Positions 17,949 through 27,303 are shown, counted from the stretch's first letter. The stretch is DNA of 64,000 nt from Halobacteriovorax sp. HLS (GCF_004006665.1 NZ_QOCL01000009.1:496001-560000), one strand, 5' to 3'. Translations and numbers: made by a program. The notes: generated by a model not told the origin, from the letters alone.

Positions 17949-18650
17949 CTAAAATAAAACGATTCCCATACTGATCATAAAAGTTTCTGCTCCAACGTCA
18001 TTTTCTTTTGTCTGGGAACTTAGAATATTTGTCTTGGTTGGGTCAGTTGTGTCAACTAGGTACGACTTAACAGAGTATAAACTGAAGTATGAAATTTCAA
18101 TATAAACTGGATGCATCTCTTTTAGCTCGAGGTGCTCTTCAAATCCTAGGCTCACTCCCCATCCGACAGAGTCATAGGTGAGTTTAAATTTATTACCTTG
18201 AAATGGACCCGTTGAAATAAACTCTTTTAAGCGTACTGTTTGCTGTGAAAAGATTGGACTAACTCCTGCAGCGATTCTCCAGCTATTCAGTGGCTCCCAA
18301 GGAATGAAATATTTTAGGGTAGGGTAGACCATTAGGTTTTGATAATTACCACTTCCAGTGAATTTATTATCATTAACTTTAAAGGAGAGATCATTTACTT
18401 TACCAAAGAAAATTGTAGAAGAAGCAGATAGTTCATAGCGCTTCCATCTATAACCTACGTGAGTATTAAAACCATATGATCCAAAGTAGTTGTGAGCAGC
18501 AATTTCTTTATCATCATCCCCTGGCTCTATTTCAAAAGTACCAATTCTACCTACACCCATATTTATACCGGCCTTAAGGTAGATATCATTTTCAAATGCG
18601 AACGTATGAACTGAGATAACGAATGAAAGAATAAAAAATAAACTCTTCAT
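17949..18650 (-). CDS. Outer-membrane beta-barrel-like hypothetical protein
   Basis: This 233-residue protein has a signal peptide (MKSLFFILSFVISVHTFA) and a mature part of amphipathic beta-strands rich in aromatic and glycine residues (HVGYRWKRYELSASSTIFFG, GVSPIFSQQTVRL), ending in LF, as expected of a small outer-membrane barrel. Its ATG overlaps the stop of the upstream gene by one base (TAATG), so the pair is co-translated. Specific function unknown. Confidence 0.65.
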   Translation of the reverse strand: MKSLFFILSFVISVHTFAFENDIYLKAGINMGVGRIGTFEIEPGDDDKEIAAHNYFGSYGFNTHVGYRWKRYELSASSTIFFGKVNDLSFKVNDNKFTGSGNYQNLMVYPTLKYFIPWEPLNSWRIAAGVSPIFSQQTVRLKEFISTGPFQGNKFKLTYDSVGWGVSLGFEEHLELKEMHPVYIEISYFSLYSVKSYLVDTTDPTKTNILSSQTKENDVGAETFMISMGIVLF

Positions 18651-19291
18651 TAAAAATCCATATAAAAGTTGAGTCCAACTTTCCCTTTGAGATCATAAGA
18701 TGGTGTAAGCATCATCTTACCTTCGTAAAACCAAAAAAGCGTAGAGGGGTTAATGATGTGTCCAAAGACTCTTCCAAACATATTTCCGGTATTAAGTAAG
18801 TAAAGTGAGAATGTCTCTATTCCAAGCCCTAGAACCGAACCAAGAATTGGTGTTTGATAGAGGTCTTGAATACTGGCTGGCTCTGTATAAATTTCAACTG
18901 TGAACTCAAAAAGGGTAGAAGAGATCATAGTCATCGCGAGGGAATGAGTTCTTGAATAGCCATTGGCCCGATAATAGAGAAAGAGTTGAGATCCAGTATA
19001 TGGATGGACAATCCAATTCCAAAAAGGTTCATCCTGATCAAAGACAATTTTTCCAAAGTTTTCTTTATAACGATCAAAGCTCCCTTCATTCTTGAAGGTG
19101 TGTATTTGAGTAAGTGGGTAGACAAACCAAGAGGCGGCATAGATTCCTCCAATATGTTTGAAGTTCTCTGCTGTCGTGTGATCTCTGTCTACATAAGTAT
19201 AAAAATACTTACTTTCGCGTCTCGCCGAGTAGGTATTTATACTTAAAAGAATTGCGCTTAGTAATAATACTAATTTTATAATATTTTTCAT
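18650..19291 (-). CDS. DUF3943-like envelope protein
   Basis: This protein is about 213 residues with a signal peptide (MKNIIKLVLLLSAILLSINTYS). I placed the start at the ATG at 19289-19291 because the upstream ATG at 19330 would put 13 charged residues before the signal peptide. The mature sequence has the pattern of DUF3943 proteins: NWIVHPYTGSQLFLYYRANG, FEFTVEIYTEPASIQDLYQTP and GLGIETFSLYLL. These are uncharacterised outer-membrane-associated proteins. It forms a two-gene operon with the barrel-like protein that follows. Confidence 0.68.
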   Translation of the reverse strand: MKNIIKLVLLLSAILLSINTYSARRESKYFYTYVDRDHTTAENFKHIGGIYAASWFVYPLTQIHTFKNEGSFDRYKENFGKIVFDQDEPFWNWIVHPYTGSQLFLYYRANGYSRTHSLAMTMISSTLFEFTVEIYTEPASIQDLYQTPILGSVLGLGIETFSLYLLNTGNMFGRVFGHIINPSTLFWFYEGKMMLTPSYDLKGKVGLNFYMDF

Positions 19292-19364
19292 TAAAACTGT
19301 CTTTATATGTTCTACTCTTATTGATATCATGTGCCGACTAAATATTAAACAACTATGGTGAAAA

Positions 19365-20258
19365 ATGCTTGAACAATTAAAAGATGAATTTGTTAAACAT
19401 GTTCGCGGCTTACAGGATGAAATAACTGCAAAAATGCACGAAATTGACGCTAAATTAGAGCTTCAAGAGGATTTGTGGGAAAGAGAGGATTATGAGTCAA
19501 ACCCTGGGGGAGGAGGTATTACACGTGCCTTTACGGGGGATATCTTTGAAAATGCAGGGGTTAATACATCTGTCGTTCATGGGGCAATTTCGCCAGAATT
19601 TGCTAAGAAGATTGGAAGTAGTGATGCCAGAATGTGGGCCAGCGGTATTTCTTTGATTATTCATCCAAAGAATCCAAAAGTTCCGACTTGTCATGCGAAC
19701 TTTAGAATGATTCAGGCCGGGGATAAGTTCTGGTTCGGTGGAGGGGCAGATTTGACTCCTTTTTACCCAATTGAAGAAGATTTTGAGTACTTTCATGGTG
19801 TGTGGAAAGAAGCATGTGACCCTTACGGTATTTATCAAGAGTTCAAAGATAAGTGTGATGATTACTTTGTAAATAAGCACAGAAATAATGAAATGCGTGG
19901 AGTGGGAGGAATCTTCTTTGATCACTATAATACTGGTGATACTGAGGCCGACTTTAAAATGGTCAAAGATTTGTCTAATCAGTTCATAAGATCTTATTTT
20001 CCAATTGTAGAGAAGAGATTGAATGAAAAATTCGATTCAGAAGATGAGGACTTCCAACTTCATAGAAGAGGAAGATATGTAGAGTTTAATCTGTTGCACG
20101 ATCGTGGAACAATGTTTGGTCTTCAATCTAATGGACGAACTGATTCTATTTTAATTTCTCTACCTGCAAGAGTGAAATATTCTTATAGGTATGCTCCTAA
20201 GAAAGGTTCGGCCCATGAGAAAATGATGGAGTATTATTTCCCGAAGGCATGGGTTTAG
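19365..20258 (+). CDS. hemF: Oxygen-dependent coproporphyrinogen III oxidase
   Basis: This 297-residue enzyme converts coproporphyrinogen III to protoporphyrinogen IX using O2 in heme biosynthesis. It is full length and shows the family signature blocks: VHGAISPEFAKK, HPKNPKVPTCHANFRMI, WFGGGADLTPFYP, GVGGIFFDHY and RRGRYVEFNLLHDRGTMFGL. Its presence implies aerobic heme synthesis. It is a single-gene unit, divergent from the DUF3943 operon, with a bidirectional terminator after it. Confidence 0.97.
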   Translation: MLEQLKDEFVKHVRGLQDEITAKMHEIDAKLELQEDLWEREDYESNPGGGGITRAFTGDIFENAGVNTSVVHGAISPEFAKKIGSSDARMWASGISLIIHPKNPKVPTCHANFRMIQAGDKFWFGGGADLTPFYPIEEDFEYFHGVWKEACDPYGIYQEFKDKCDDYFVNKHRNNEMRGVGGIFFDHYNTGDTEADFKMVKDLSNQFIRSYFPIVEKRLNEKFDSEDEDFQLHRRGRYVEFNLLHDRGTMFGLQSNGRTDSILISLPARVKYSYRYAPKKGSAHEKMMEYYFPKAWV

Positions 20259-20296
20259 GCTTCTTATAATCTAGGAGATGAGGTCGAAATAAAAAA

Positions 20297-20317
20297 GGCC
20301 CACTATAAAAGTGGGCC
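20297..20317. terminator. Bidirectional terminator between hemF and lipoprotein gene
   Basis: A perfect 7-bp stem GGCCCAC / GTGGGCC with loop TATAAAA is flanked by a run of A on the left and TTATAA on the right. It can serve both convergent genes. Confidence 0.75.
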
Positions 20318-20340
20318 CTTATAATACTTACTAGATATTT

Positions 20341-20979
20341 CTAGTATCTCTTTTGTGCTTTTTTAAGAAGTTTTTTCCACTTACCTTTAATGTCTAGCAT
20401 AAGTAGTACACCACCATTTTCACCGTCTTGGTCATTACCAACTACAGAAACAGTTCCTGCTCTTTTCTCAGAGATATAGTATCTGAAAGAAAGGATAGAG
20501 TTTTCAACATTTAAGTTTACTGGAACGAAGATACCAAATACTTCTGGCCCAACATAAACGCTCATGTTGTTAAATTTTTCGATACTAAATGCAACCGCTG
20601 GTAATGATCCTGAAACAACTCCTGGAAGTGGTCTACCACCTGGAAGTTTCTGTGGATCAAGTCCGTAAAGGTCATCGTTGAACATGTCATCAATTGAAAT
20701 TGAAACTGACATTAATGTTCCGTCTGATTGAAGATCCGGTGAGATTTCAATATATGAATTTGGGTATTTTGGAATGTTGTATCTAAGTCCACCATCAAGT
20801 TGAACATTTTCTAAGACCATAGAGATCATTAGATTGTCCTCAAGTAGAGTTACATTTGGTCCATCAACACCATCAATTTTTACGTTTGAGTTTTTTCCAT
20901 TACATGCAGTAAAAGAAAGGAGTCCGACAATTGTTAATAATAAGAGAGTGTATCTCTTTAGTAGAGAAGTTGAATTCAT
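20341..20979 (-). CDS. Hypothetical lipoprotein
   Basis: This 212-residue protein begins with a lipoprotein signal peptide whose lipobox is LSFTAC, so Cys26 is the likely lipidated residue. The mature part is beta-rich and near its C-terminus has VVGNDQDGENGGVLL. No domain recognised. The start has GGAGGA (TTGGAGGATTAAATG) upstream. A weak sigma-28-like -10 (TCCGATAG) lies about 40 bases before the start. Confidence 0.68.
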   Translation of the reverse strand: MNSTSLLKRYTLLLLTIVGLLSFTACNGKNSNVKIDGVDGPNVTLLEDNLMISMVLENVQLDGGLRYNIPKYPNSYIEISPDLQSDGTLMSVSISIDDMFNDDLYGLDPQKLPGGRPLPGVVSGSLPAVAFSIEKFNNMSVYVGPEVFGIFVPVNLNVENSILSFRYYISEKRAGTVSVVGNDQDGENGGVLLMLDIKGKWKKLLKKAQKRY

Positions 20980-21119
20980 TTAATCCTCCAATGAATAATA
21001 TTTCGTGCTTGAAATAACTATCGGAAAAAAATTCCCCTCCATTAGGAAAACTTTGCTTTTTTTATTTACTGTTGATCAGACTAATCAAGTACTGAGCTTA
21101 AGTAGCTTGAATAAGAAAT

Positions 21120-21148
21120 GAGCGAAGGCAAGGAAATTGCCTTCGCTC
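21120..21148 (-). terminator. Terminator of the 50-residue protein gene
   Basis: A perfect 12-bp stem GAGCGAAGGCAA / TTGCCTTCGCTC with a 5-base loop lies about 50 bases past the stop of the small gene. On the minus strand it is followed by ATTTCTTATTC. Confidence 0.75.
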
Positions 21149-21196
21149 GAAACTGATAAGAAAGAAAAGATATAGGCAATATATCTTGGCCCATAT

Positions 21197-21349
21197 TTAA
21201 GATGATTTGAGATTTGTGATTTTGTTCAAAAGAACTTCTTCACTATCTATTTGGATACCCAACTCTTCTAGAAGTTCAAGTTTTTCACTTATCTTTTGCT
21301 CTAACTCATGAAGTTCAAAGAGTAGGTCAAGTCGTCCGCGAATAATCAT
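21197..21349 (-). CDS. 50-residue leucine-rich coiled-coil microprotein
   Basis: I translated this by hand. It starts MIIRGRLDLLFELHELEQ and ends NLKSS, 50 residues in all. Leucines and isoleucines fall in heptad-like spacing (LDLLFELHELEQKISEKLEL), which predicts a short amphipathic helix or coiled coil. Three independent signals support expression: AGGAG 8 bases before the ATG; a near-consensus sigma-70 promoter (TTGACT-16-TATAAT) about 38 bases upstream; and a stem-loop about 50 bases downstream. It lies in the roughly 490-base gap between the lipoprotein gene and nfu, which otherwise holds only the nfu terminator. Function unknown. The transcript could also act as an RNA. Confidence 0.72.
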   Translation of the reverse strand: MIIRGRLDLLFELHELEQKISEKLELLEELGIQIDSEEVLLNKITNLKSS

Positions 21350-21386
21350 GTTTATCTCCTAGAAATAAAGTTTGATATGTAAAACA

Positions 21387-21414
21387 ATTATATGCCTTAT
21401 TATACTTAAGTCAA
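21387..21414 (-). promoter_or_regulatory. Sigma-70-type promoter of the microprotein gene
   Basis: On the minus strand, TTGACT (21409-21414) and TATAAT (21387-21392) are separated by 16 bases. The start point would be near 21380, giving a leader of about 30 bases with an AGGAG ribosome site. It is the best sigma-70 promoter I see in the window. Confidence 0.75.
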
Positions 21415-21416
21415 GA

Positions 21417-21446
21417 TAAAAAAAAGCACTAATAAAATTAGTGCTA
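21417..21446 (-). terminator. Terminator of the suf operon
   Basis: A perfect 9-bp stem AGCACTAAT / ATTAGTGCT with an AAA loop is followed on the minus strand by eight T. It lies about 25 bases after the nfu stop and separates the suf operon from the microprotein promoter. Confidence 0.92.
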
Positions 21447-21470
21447 TTTTTATAGTAAATGTGAATAATT

Positions 21471-22034
21471 TTAATAGCTTGGGGCTATGTAGACATCAAT
21501 CTCAGGATGATACTCATCTCTTAGTATTCCTTTAATTGCTTCAAGAGTACCAGTTGTCGAAGATGGACAAGTACCACAAGCACCTTGATATTGAACAAGG
21601 AGAATATTGTCTTCTAGTGAAATTGTTTGGATATCACCACCATCTCCTTGGAGCCCTGGGCGTATTGTCTTATCTAAGATCTCTTCGATCTTAGTTAATT
21701 CAGGAGAAAGAGACCTTCTTCTTTCTGCTTCAGGATCAGGGTCAAAGTAGTCAGGATTATGATTAGGGTATTCGGCCTTAATGAAGTCTATTATATTTGG
21801 CTCCATAGCATCCCAGTCTTCATAACCAAATTTTGTTATCGTAATAACGTTGTCGTAGAAGTGAAGTTGGTCAACACCACGAACAGTGAAAAGAGTCATT
21901 GCTAAGTTGTTTTCACCACACTCCATAGGAGATCTGTAGCTTGAGTTTCCTTCTTTCTTTACAGGCTTATCCAAAATAAACTTAAGAGCATTTGGGTTTG
22001 GCGTAGGCTGGATCATGATTTCCAGGTTTTCCAT
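21471..22034 (-). CDS. Nfu-type iron-sulfur carrier protein
   Basis: This 187-residue protein has an N-terminal Nfu domain (about 1-90, IQPTPNPNALKFI) and a C-terminal NifU-like domain (about 110-180, IRPGLQGDGGDIQ) with the cluster-binding pair CGTCPSS. Nfu proteins receive Fe-S clusters from the Suf scaffold and deliver them to client enzymes. It is the last gene of the suf operon, 16 bp after sufS, and is followed by a strong terminator. Confidence 0.93.
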   Translation of the reverse strand: MENLEIMIQPTPNPNALKFILDKPVKKEGNSSYRSPMECGENNLAMTLFTVRGVDQLHFYDNVITITKFGYEDWDAMEPNIIDFIKAEYPNHNPDYFDPDPEAERRRSLSPELTKIEEILDKTIRPGLQGDGGDIQTISLEDNILLVQYQGACGTCPSSTTGTLEAIKGILRDEYHPEIDVYIAPSY

Positions 22035-22050
22035 AAATTCTTCCTTTATA

Positions 22051-23271
22051 TTATAAAAATTCTTTCGTTTTAATTATTCCAGCAACTAGCTGATCTACTT
22101 CAGACATGGTGTTGTAAATCGAAAAAGAAGCTCGTGTTGTAGCAGGTATATTAAAGCGTTTCATCAGAGGTTGAGTGCAATGATGACCCGTTCTTACAGC
22201 GATACCCTGTCTATCTAATAAAGTTCCTATATCATGAGGATGAGCACCATCAATTGTAAAAGACACAACTGATGCTTTATGCTTTGCTGTTCCAATAATC
22301 TTAAGTCCTTCTATTTTTGAAACCTCTTCTGTGGCATAGCTAAGCAGTTTATGCTCCCATGCTTTTATCTGCTCTAGTCCGATTGATTCAATATACTTGA
22401 CGGCAGCATCTAGAGCAATAACTCCTGCTATATGAGGAGTACCTGCTTCAAATTTATGAGGGAGAGTATTGTAAGTCGTTTTTTCAAAACTAACGATATC
22501 GATCATATCTCCACCACCTTGGTAGGGAGGCATTTTATTTAATACCTCTTCTTTTCCGTAAAGAACTCCAACCCCTGTTGGTCCAAACATTTTGTGAGAG
22601 CTAAATGCTAGGAAGTCGCAGTCGAGATCTTGCACATCAACTTTTTCGTGAGCGATAGACTGGGCCGCATCCACGAAGTAAATCGCTCCGTAGTCATGGG
22701 CGAGTTTAATCATTTCTTTTATTGGATTAATTGTTCCTAGAGAGTTTGAAATATGGTTTGTTGAAACAATTTTAACTTTCTCATTAAGTAGAGATTTGTA
22801 GGCCTGTTGGTCAATTTCGCCTAAGTCATTTATTGGAATTTCGATAACTTTTGCACCAGTAATTTCTGCGATCATTTGCCAAGGAACAATATTGCTATGA
22901 TGTTCTAGGGTACTTAGAAGGATTTCATCACCAGCTTTTAAAAACTCTCTGGCGTAGCATTGGGCCACTAAATTAATTGATTCAGTGGTTCCTTTAGTGA
23001 AGAGTACTTCATACTCTTGCTTTGCATTGATAAAGCTTTGTAGAGACTTTCTTGTCTGTTCATACTTAATAGTACCCATTTCACTAAGGTAGTGAACACC
23101 TCTATGAATATTAGCGGCCTCATTCGAGTAGTGAGCGTTAATTGACTCTATGACCGGAAGGCACTTAAGAGTACTTGCAGCATTATCTAGATAGATCAAT
23201 GGCTTGTCATGAACAGTTCTAGAGAGTTCAGGGAAGTCTGCTCGAATTTTATCAATATCAAATATACTCAT
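22051..23271 (-). CDS. sufS: Cysteine desulfurase SufS
   Basis: This 406-residue PLP enzyme takes sulfur from L-cysteine for Fe-S cluster assembly on SufBCD. It shows YLDNAASTLK near the N-terminus, the Schiff-base lysine in SSHKMFGPTG, and the active-site loop cysteine in RTGHHCTQPLM, which matches group II (SufS-type) desulfurases. Its ATG overlaps the sufD stop by one base. No SufE or SufU sulfur-transfer partner is encoded in the window. Confidence 0.96.
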   Translation of the reverse strand: MSIFDIDKIRADFPELSRTVHDKPLIYLDNAASTLKCLPVIESINAHYSNEAANIHRGVHYLSEMGTIKYEQTRKSLQSFINAKQEYEVLFTKGTTESINLVAQCYAREFLKAGDEILLSTLEHHSNIVPWQMIAEITGAKVIEIPINDLGEIDQQAYKSLLNEKVKIVSTNHISNSLGTINPIKEMIKLAHDYGAIYFVDAAQSIAHEKVDVQDLDCDFLAFSSHKMFGPTGVGVLYGKEEVLNKMPPYQGGGDMIDIVSFEKTTYNTLPHKFEAGTPHIAGVIALDAAVKYIESIGLEQIKAWEHKLLSYATEEVSKIEGLKIIGTAKHKASVVSFTIDGAHPHDIGTLLDRQGIAVRTGHHCTQPLMKRFNIPATTRASFSIYNTMSEVDQLVAGIIKTKEFL

Positions 23272-24515
23272 TATTGACCTTGTTCTAGTGTTTCAAAAAC
23301 TTCTTTTTCGAATGATTCAAAAAGAATTTCTGAAAGGTAAGTCTCAACTTTTTCGTTATTTACCTTTGCAATTGCTTCAGAACAAAATGCGTGGATTAGA
23401 AGCTTTTGTGCTCTTTCTTTTGAGAGACCTCTTGATTGTAGGTAGAAAGCTTCTTCGTCACTCATCTGGCCTACAGTTGCTCCGTGAGCACACTTTACAT
23501 CATCTGCATAAACCTCAAGTTGAGGTCTCGTGTCTGCATGGGACTTCTTTGAAAGTAAAAGGTTCTTGTTAAGCTGCTCTGAAGAAACCTGTTGAGCATC
23601 TCTGCAAACAAGAACTTTTCCTGTGAATACTCCACGCGAGCTACCATTTAAAACACCTTTAAAGAGCTGTGAGCTTTCTGTGTGTGGCTTAATATGTGCA
23701 ATGAGAGAGAAGTTGTCGCTATGTTGATCACCATTAAGTGCATAGAGACCATCCACACTACAAGTTGCATTTTCTTGTTGTAATCTTACAGTTAGATTAT
23801 TTCTTGATTTCTTAGCACCTGTTGTAAAAGTGAAAGAGTTAAAATGAGCATCTCTGTGAACATCTGCATTCACACTATTGACGTGAAATGCACTCTTACC
23901 ATCTATTTGTACTTTAGTATGAGTTAACTTAGCTCCTGCCAGAACTTTGAAATTAGAAACAGCGTTAACATTATACTTAAGCTCATCTGCTCCAGTAAAA
24001 ACTTCAACTAGTGTACATTCACTAAGTTCTGCAGCTGTTACATGAATTCTTGGGTTTGAGAATTCACCTTCAAAGTCTGATAAGTGAACTAGAGTGATTA
24101 CGTCATCGCATATATAATTCTTAGGAATTTCTAGTGATATCACTTCATCGCAGCTTGCTCCATTAATACGAGCAAAAATATCTTTCTTGTCATCATTAGC
24201 ATCTTCTTCGTCTAGTTCGATGAGATTTAATTTAATTTCATCTGGAAGAAAGGAGTCTGCCACGGAGACTTTTCCATTAAGTGTGACAATTTGATACTTA
24301 CCTACAACTTTGACATCTTTTAAAATAGTAGTCTTACTTACTTTTTTATAATTCGTAGGAAGTACATCTGTTAGTTTTGTGTAAATCCAATCTTCCATTT
24401 TTGTATGAGGAAGACCGATTTCTTTAAAAAGCTCTAGTGATGACTTTTGCGAAGAAGTTTTCGCAATTGCTTCTAGATCACTTATATAGTTATTTGTTAT
24501 TTCATTTATATTCAT
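23271..24515 (-). CDS. sufD: FeS assembly protein SufD
   Basis: This 414-residue protein is a member of the SufB/SufD family with its beta-helix core and the C-terminal block CAHGATVGQMSDEEAFYLQSRG, which carries the conserved His used at the SufB-SufD interface. It forms the SufBC2D scaffold with its neighbours. It lies between sufC (9 bp gap) and sufS (1 bp overlap), the usual order. Confidence 0.94.
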   Translation of the reverse strand: MNINEITNNYISDLEAIAKTSSQKSSLELFKEIGLPHTKMEDWIYTKLTDVLPTNYKKVSKTTILKDVKVVGKYQIVTLNGKVSVADSFLPDEIKLNLIELDEEDANDDKKDIFARINGASCDEVISLEIPKNYICDDVITLVHLSDFEGEFSNPRIHVTAAELSECTLVEVFTGADELKYNVNAVSNFKVLAGAKLTHTKVQIDGKSAFHVNSVNADVHRDAHFNSFTFTTGAKKSRNNLTVRLQQENATCSVDGLYALNGDQHSDNFSLIAHIKPHTESSQLFKGVLNGSSRGVFTGKVLVCRDAQQVSSEQLNKNLLLSKKSHADTRPQLEVYADDVKCAHGATVGQMSDEEAFYLQSRGLSKERAQKLLIHAFCSEAIAKVNNEKVETYLSEILFESFEKEVFETLEQGQ

Positions 24516-24524
24516 GTGAATACC

Positions 24525-25277
24525 TTAATTAATTAGCCAGTCGTAACCTTTAGTCTCAATTTCCATTGCAAGTTCTTTAGTTCCAGATTTAATAATCTTT
24601 CCTTCATAAAGAACATGCACATAGTCAGGAACAATATAGTCTAATAGTCTTTGATAGTGAGTAACCATAACGACTGCATTGTATCTACTCTTTAATGCAT
24701 TAACTCCCTTGGCAACGATCTTAAGAGCATCAACATCAAGTCCAGAGTCAGTTTCATCTAGAAGTGCTAGGCGAGGATTTAAAACTGCCATTTGAAGAAT
24801 CTCATTTTTCTTTTTTTCACCACCCGAGAAACCAGTGTTTACTGGACGAGTAAGAAATTCTTCACGCATTTCGAGTAGTTCAAGCTTTGGAATTAAAAAC
24901 TCTCTAAAAGCGTCTTCTTCCATTTCTGGTGCACCTTGAGATTTACTTACTTCATTAAATGACTCATGTAAGAAGTTAAAGTTTGTTACACCTGGAATTT
25001 CAATAGGGTATTGGAAACCAAGAAAGATACCATTCTTAGCTCTTGTGTCGGCCTCTAGTTCTAAAAGGTCAGATACTTTTCCATTAATATTATAGTCGAT
25101 AGAGCCGCTTGTTACTTCAAATGCAGGGTGACCAGCGATAACTTTAGAAAGAGTACTCTTTCCAGACCCGTTAGGACCCATGATCGCGTGTATCTCTCCG
25201 GCCTTAACTGTTAAGTTAATTCCTTTTAAAATTTCTTTGTCTTCAACTTTTGCATGTAGATTTTTTATTTCAATCAT
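24525..25277 (-). CDS. sufC: FeS assembly ATPase SufC
   Basis: This 250-residue ABC-type ATPase of the SufBCD scaffold has Walker A GPNGSGKSTL, the ABC signature FSGGEKKKNEI and the Walker B region LALLDETDSGLDVDAL. These match SufC, which is soluble and not a transporter. ATP hydrolysis drives the conformational change needed for cluster assembly. It is 9 bp after sufB. Confidence 0.97.
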   Translation of the reverse strand: MIEIKNLHAKVEDKEILKGINLTVKAGEIHAIMGPNGSGKSTLSKVIAGHPAFEVTSGSIDYNINGKVSDLLELEADTRAKNGIFLGFQYPIEIPGVTNFNFLHESFNEVSKSQGAPEMEEDAFREFLIPKLELLEMREEFLTRPVNTGFSGGEKKKNEILQMAVLNPRLALLDETDSGLDVDALKIVAKGVNALKSRYNAVVMVTHYQRLLDYIVPDYVHVLYEGKIIKSGTKELAMEIETKGYDWLIN

Positions 25278-25286
25278 TATTCTTTC

Positions 25287-26714
25287 CTAACCAATAGAGT
25301 TTTCTAATTTCATTTCAATTAATTTTACGGCCTCAACAGAGAATTCAAGAGGTAACTCTTTAAAGACATCTGAACAGAATCCGTTAACTATCATAGATAT
25401 ACATTTTTCCATATCCATACCACGTTGTTGTAAGTAGAAGAGTTGGTCTTCGCTTATTTTTGAAGTTGAAGCTTCGTGCTCAACTGTTGCAGTATTATTC
25501 TTTACATCAATATACGGAAATGTATTTGCCGAACATTTATCACCAACCAACATAGAATCACATTGAGAGTAATTTCTTGCGCCGGTAGCAGAAGGCATAA
25601 CTTTTACAAGACCACGGTAATTATTTTCTGATTGTTCAGCAGAGATTCCTTTAGAGATAATAGTACTCTTAGTATTCTTACCGATATGAATCATCTTTGT
25701 TCCAGTATCAGCTTGCATCATATTATTAGTAAGAGCGACTGAGTAAAAAGCCCCTTGAGAATTGTCCCCGATGAGATTACATCCAGGATACTTCCAAGTA
25801 ATTGCTGAGCCGGCCTCTACTTGAGTCCAAGAAATCTTTGAATTTCTTCCTAAGCAATTTCCTCTTTTGGTAACGAAGTTATAAATACCACCTTTACCTT
25901 CTTTATTTCCAGCATACCAGTTTTGGACTGTTGAATACTTTATCTCAGCATCATCTAATGCAATTAGCTCAACGATGGCCGCATGAAGTTGATTCTCATC
26001 TCTTTGTGGAGCTGTACAACCTTCAAGATAATTAACATAACTTCCTTTGTCAGCGACTACTAGAGTTCTTTCAAACTGACCCGTTTCTTTCGCGTTAATT
26101 CTAAAGTAAGTGGAAAGGTCCATCGGACAAGTCACTCCCTCAGGGATGTAGACAAATGATCCATCTGAAAATACTGCCGCGTTTAGAGCTGCATAGAAAT
26201 TATCAGCAGGAGGAACAACTGTTCCAAGATATTTCTTAACGAGCTCAGGGTATTCTTTAACAGCTTCTGAAATCGAACAGAAAATAACACCCACTTTTTC
26301 GAGATCTTCTCTGTATGTTGTTCCTACAGATACAGAGTCAAAAACAGCATCAACTGCGACACCAGAGATTCTCTTTTGTTCCGAAAGAGGTATTCCTAGT
26401 TTTTCAAAAGTCGCAAGTAGTTCGGGATCAAGTTCATCTAGGCTTTCAATACTAGTCGATTTCTTAGGAGCAGCGTAGTAGTAGAGATCTTCGAAATCTA
26501 TTTCTGGAATTTCTAGCTTCGCCCAGTTTGGAGGAGTCATAGTTTTCCATAATCTAAATGCTTTGAGTCTATACTCTAGTAACCATTCAGGTTCTTCTTT
26601 TTTTGCAGAAATTAGACGAACAATATTTTCATCCAAACCTTTTGGAAACTCTTCAGTTTCTATATCTGTATAGAAGCCGTATTTGTATTCTTGAGAGGTA
26701 AGTTCTTCACTCAT
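25287..26714 (-). CDS. sufB: FeS assembly protein SufB
   Basis: This 475-residue scaffold subunit carries the nascent cluster. Conserved blocks include [50 protein letters not shown] and the C-terminal [14 protein letters not shown] placed the start at the ATG at 26712-26714 ([10 protein letters not shown]), because the longer open frame would extend into the upstream regulator. With this start, the ATG overlaps the regulator's TGA as ATGA, so sufB translation is coupled to the regulator. Confidence 0.96.
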   Translation of the reverse strand: MSEELTSQEYKYGFYTDIETEEFPKGLDENIVRLISAKKEEPEWLLEYRLKAFRLWKTMTPPNWAKLEIPEIDFEDLYYYAAPKKSTSIESLDELDPELLATFEKLGIPLSEQKRISGVAVDAVFDSVSVGTTYREDLEKVGVIFCSISEAVKEYPELVKKYLGTVVPPADNFYAALNAAVFSDGSFVYIPEGVTCPMDLSTYFRINAKETGQFERTLVVADKGSYVNYLEGCTAPQRDENQLHAAIVELIALDDAEIKYSTVQNWYAGNKEGKGGIYNFVTKRGNCLGRNSKISWTQVEAGSAITWKYPGCNLIGDNSQGAFYSVALTNNMMQADTGTKMIHIGKNTKSTIISKGISAEQSENNYRGLVKVMPSATGARNYSQCDSMLVGDKCSANTFPYIDVKNNTATVEHEASTSKISEDQLFYLQQRGMDMEKCISMIVNGFCSDVFKELPLEFSVEAVKLIEMKLENSIG

Positions 26715-27193
26715 AATTTTAATCCATTTATCTGTAGGGTCTTGGTTACTGATTCTATTGGGCATGGCCCTTTGTCTTTGCAAAATTCATTACTAAAAAG
26801 TAGTTCTTGAATAGAGAGTGTGCTTAGGAAGTAGTTTAGTTTTTCTCCTAAAGTGATCATTGGGTTAACAATATTGCAATCACCATGTAGTTCACATAGG
26901 CCTTTGTTAGTTTGGCAAACTGTACCTAATTCCTTTCCTTCAATTACTTTTGCTAGTTCGAGGTAGCTTAAAGTGGAGAGCTCTCTTGCTAGAGTGTAGC
27001 CACCTTTAATTCCTTTGACTGATTTTAAGATGCCGTGTGAGTTCATTGTCTGCATAACTTTTGCAGTAGTATCAAATGGTGTCTTAAACTTGTCGCAGAT
27101 TTCTCTCGCGCTTGTGAGTTGCTCACTATTTTTGTCGGCCATAAATTTCAGGGCCATCAAAGCATATTCGAGCTTCTTATTTACTTTTAACAC
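26711..27193 (-). CDS. Rrf2-family Fe-S-sensing regulator (SufR/IscR-like)
   Basis: This 160-residue protein has an N-terminal winged helix typical of Rrf2 proteins ([15 protein letters not shown], then [20 protein letters not shown] and GGYTLAREL). Three clustered cysteines ([15 protein letters not shown]) match the cluster-binding site of IscR-type regulators, but the first spacing is 6 rather than 5 residues. It starts at GTG, with AAGGA 10 bases upstream. As first gene of the suf operon it probably represses the operon when Fe-S supply is adequate. A six-base inverted repeat upstream (27245-27263) is a candidate operator. Confidence 0.9.
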   Translation of the reverse strand: MLKVNKKLEYALMALKFMADKNSEQLTSAREICDKFKTPFDTTAKVMQTMNSHGILKSVKGIKGGYTLARELSTLSYLELAKVIEGKELGTVCQTNKGLCELHGDCNIVNPMITLGEKLNYFLSTLSIQELLFSNEFCKDKGPCPIESVTKTLQINGLKL

Positions 27194-27244
27194 TTAGGGG
27201 TCATCCTTAGTTGCGAAGTCTTTTTTTTCTATAATTTCAGTTAA

Positions 27245-27263
27245 TTAGAGTCTATACCTCTAA
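27245..27263. promoter_or_regulatory. Candidate Rrf2 operator upstream of suf operon
   Basis: TTAGAG-7 bases-CTCTAA is a 19-base inverted repeat about 50 bases upstream of the regulator start. Size and position fit an Rrf2-type dimer site, but there is no experimental or comparative support here. Confidence 0.3.
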
Positions 27264-27303
27264 ATAAGCCAAAAAGAAACCTATTTATATATAATATATA
27301 TCA

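Noticed and set aside
19497-19925. 142-codon minus-strand frame inside hemF
   Set aside because: hemF is full length with all signature blocks; the antisense frame has no recognisable features.
27178-27205. Five-codon upstream frame (ATG ACC CCT AAG TGT TAA) overlapping the Rrf2 GTG start
   Set aside because: It could be a leader peptide, but is short enough to be chance and has no conserved feature I can see.
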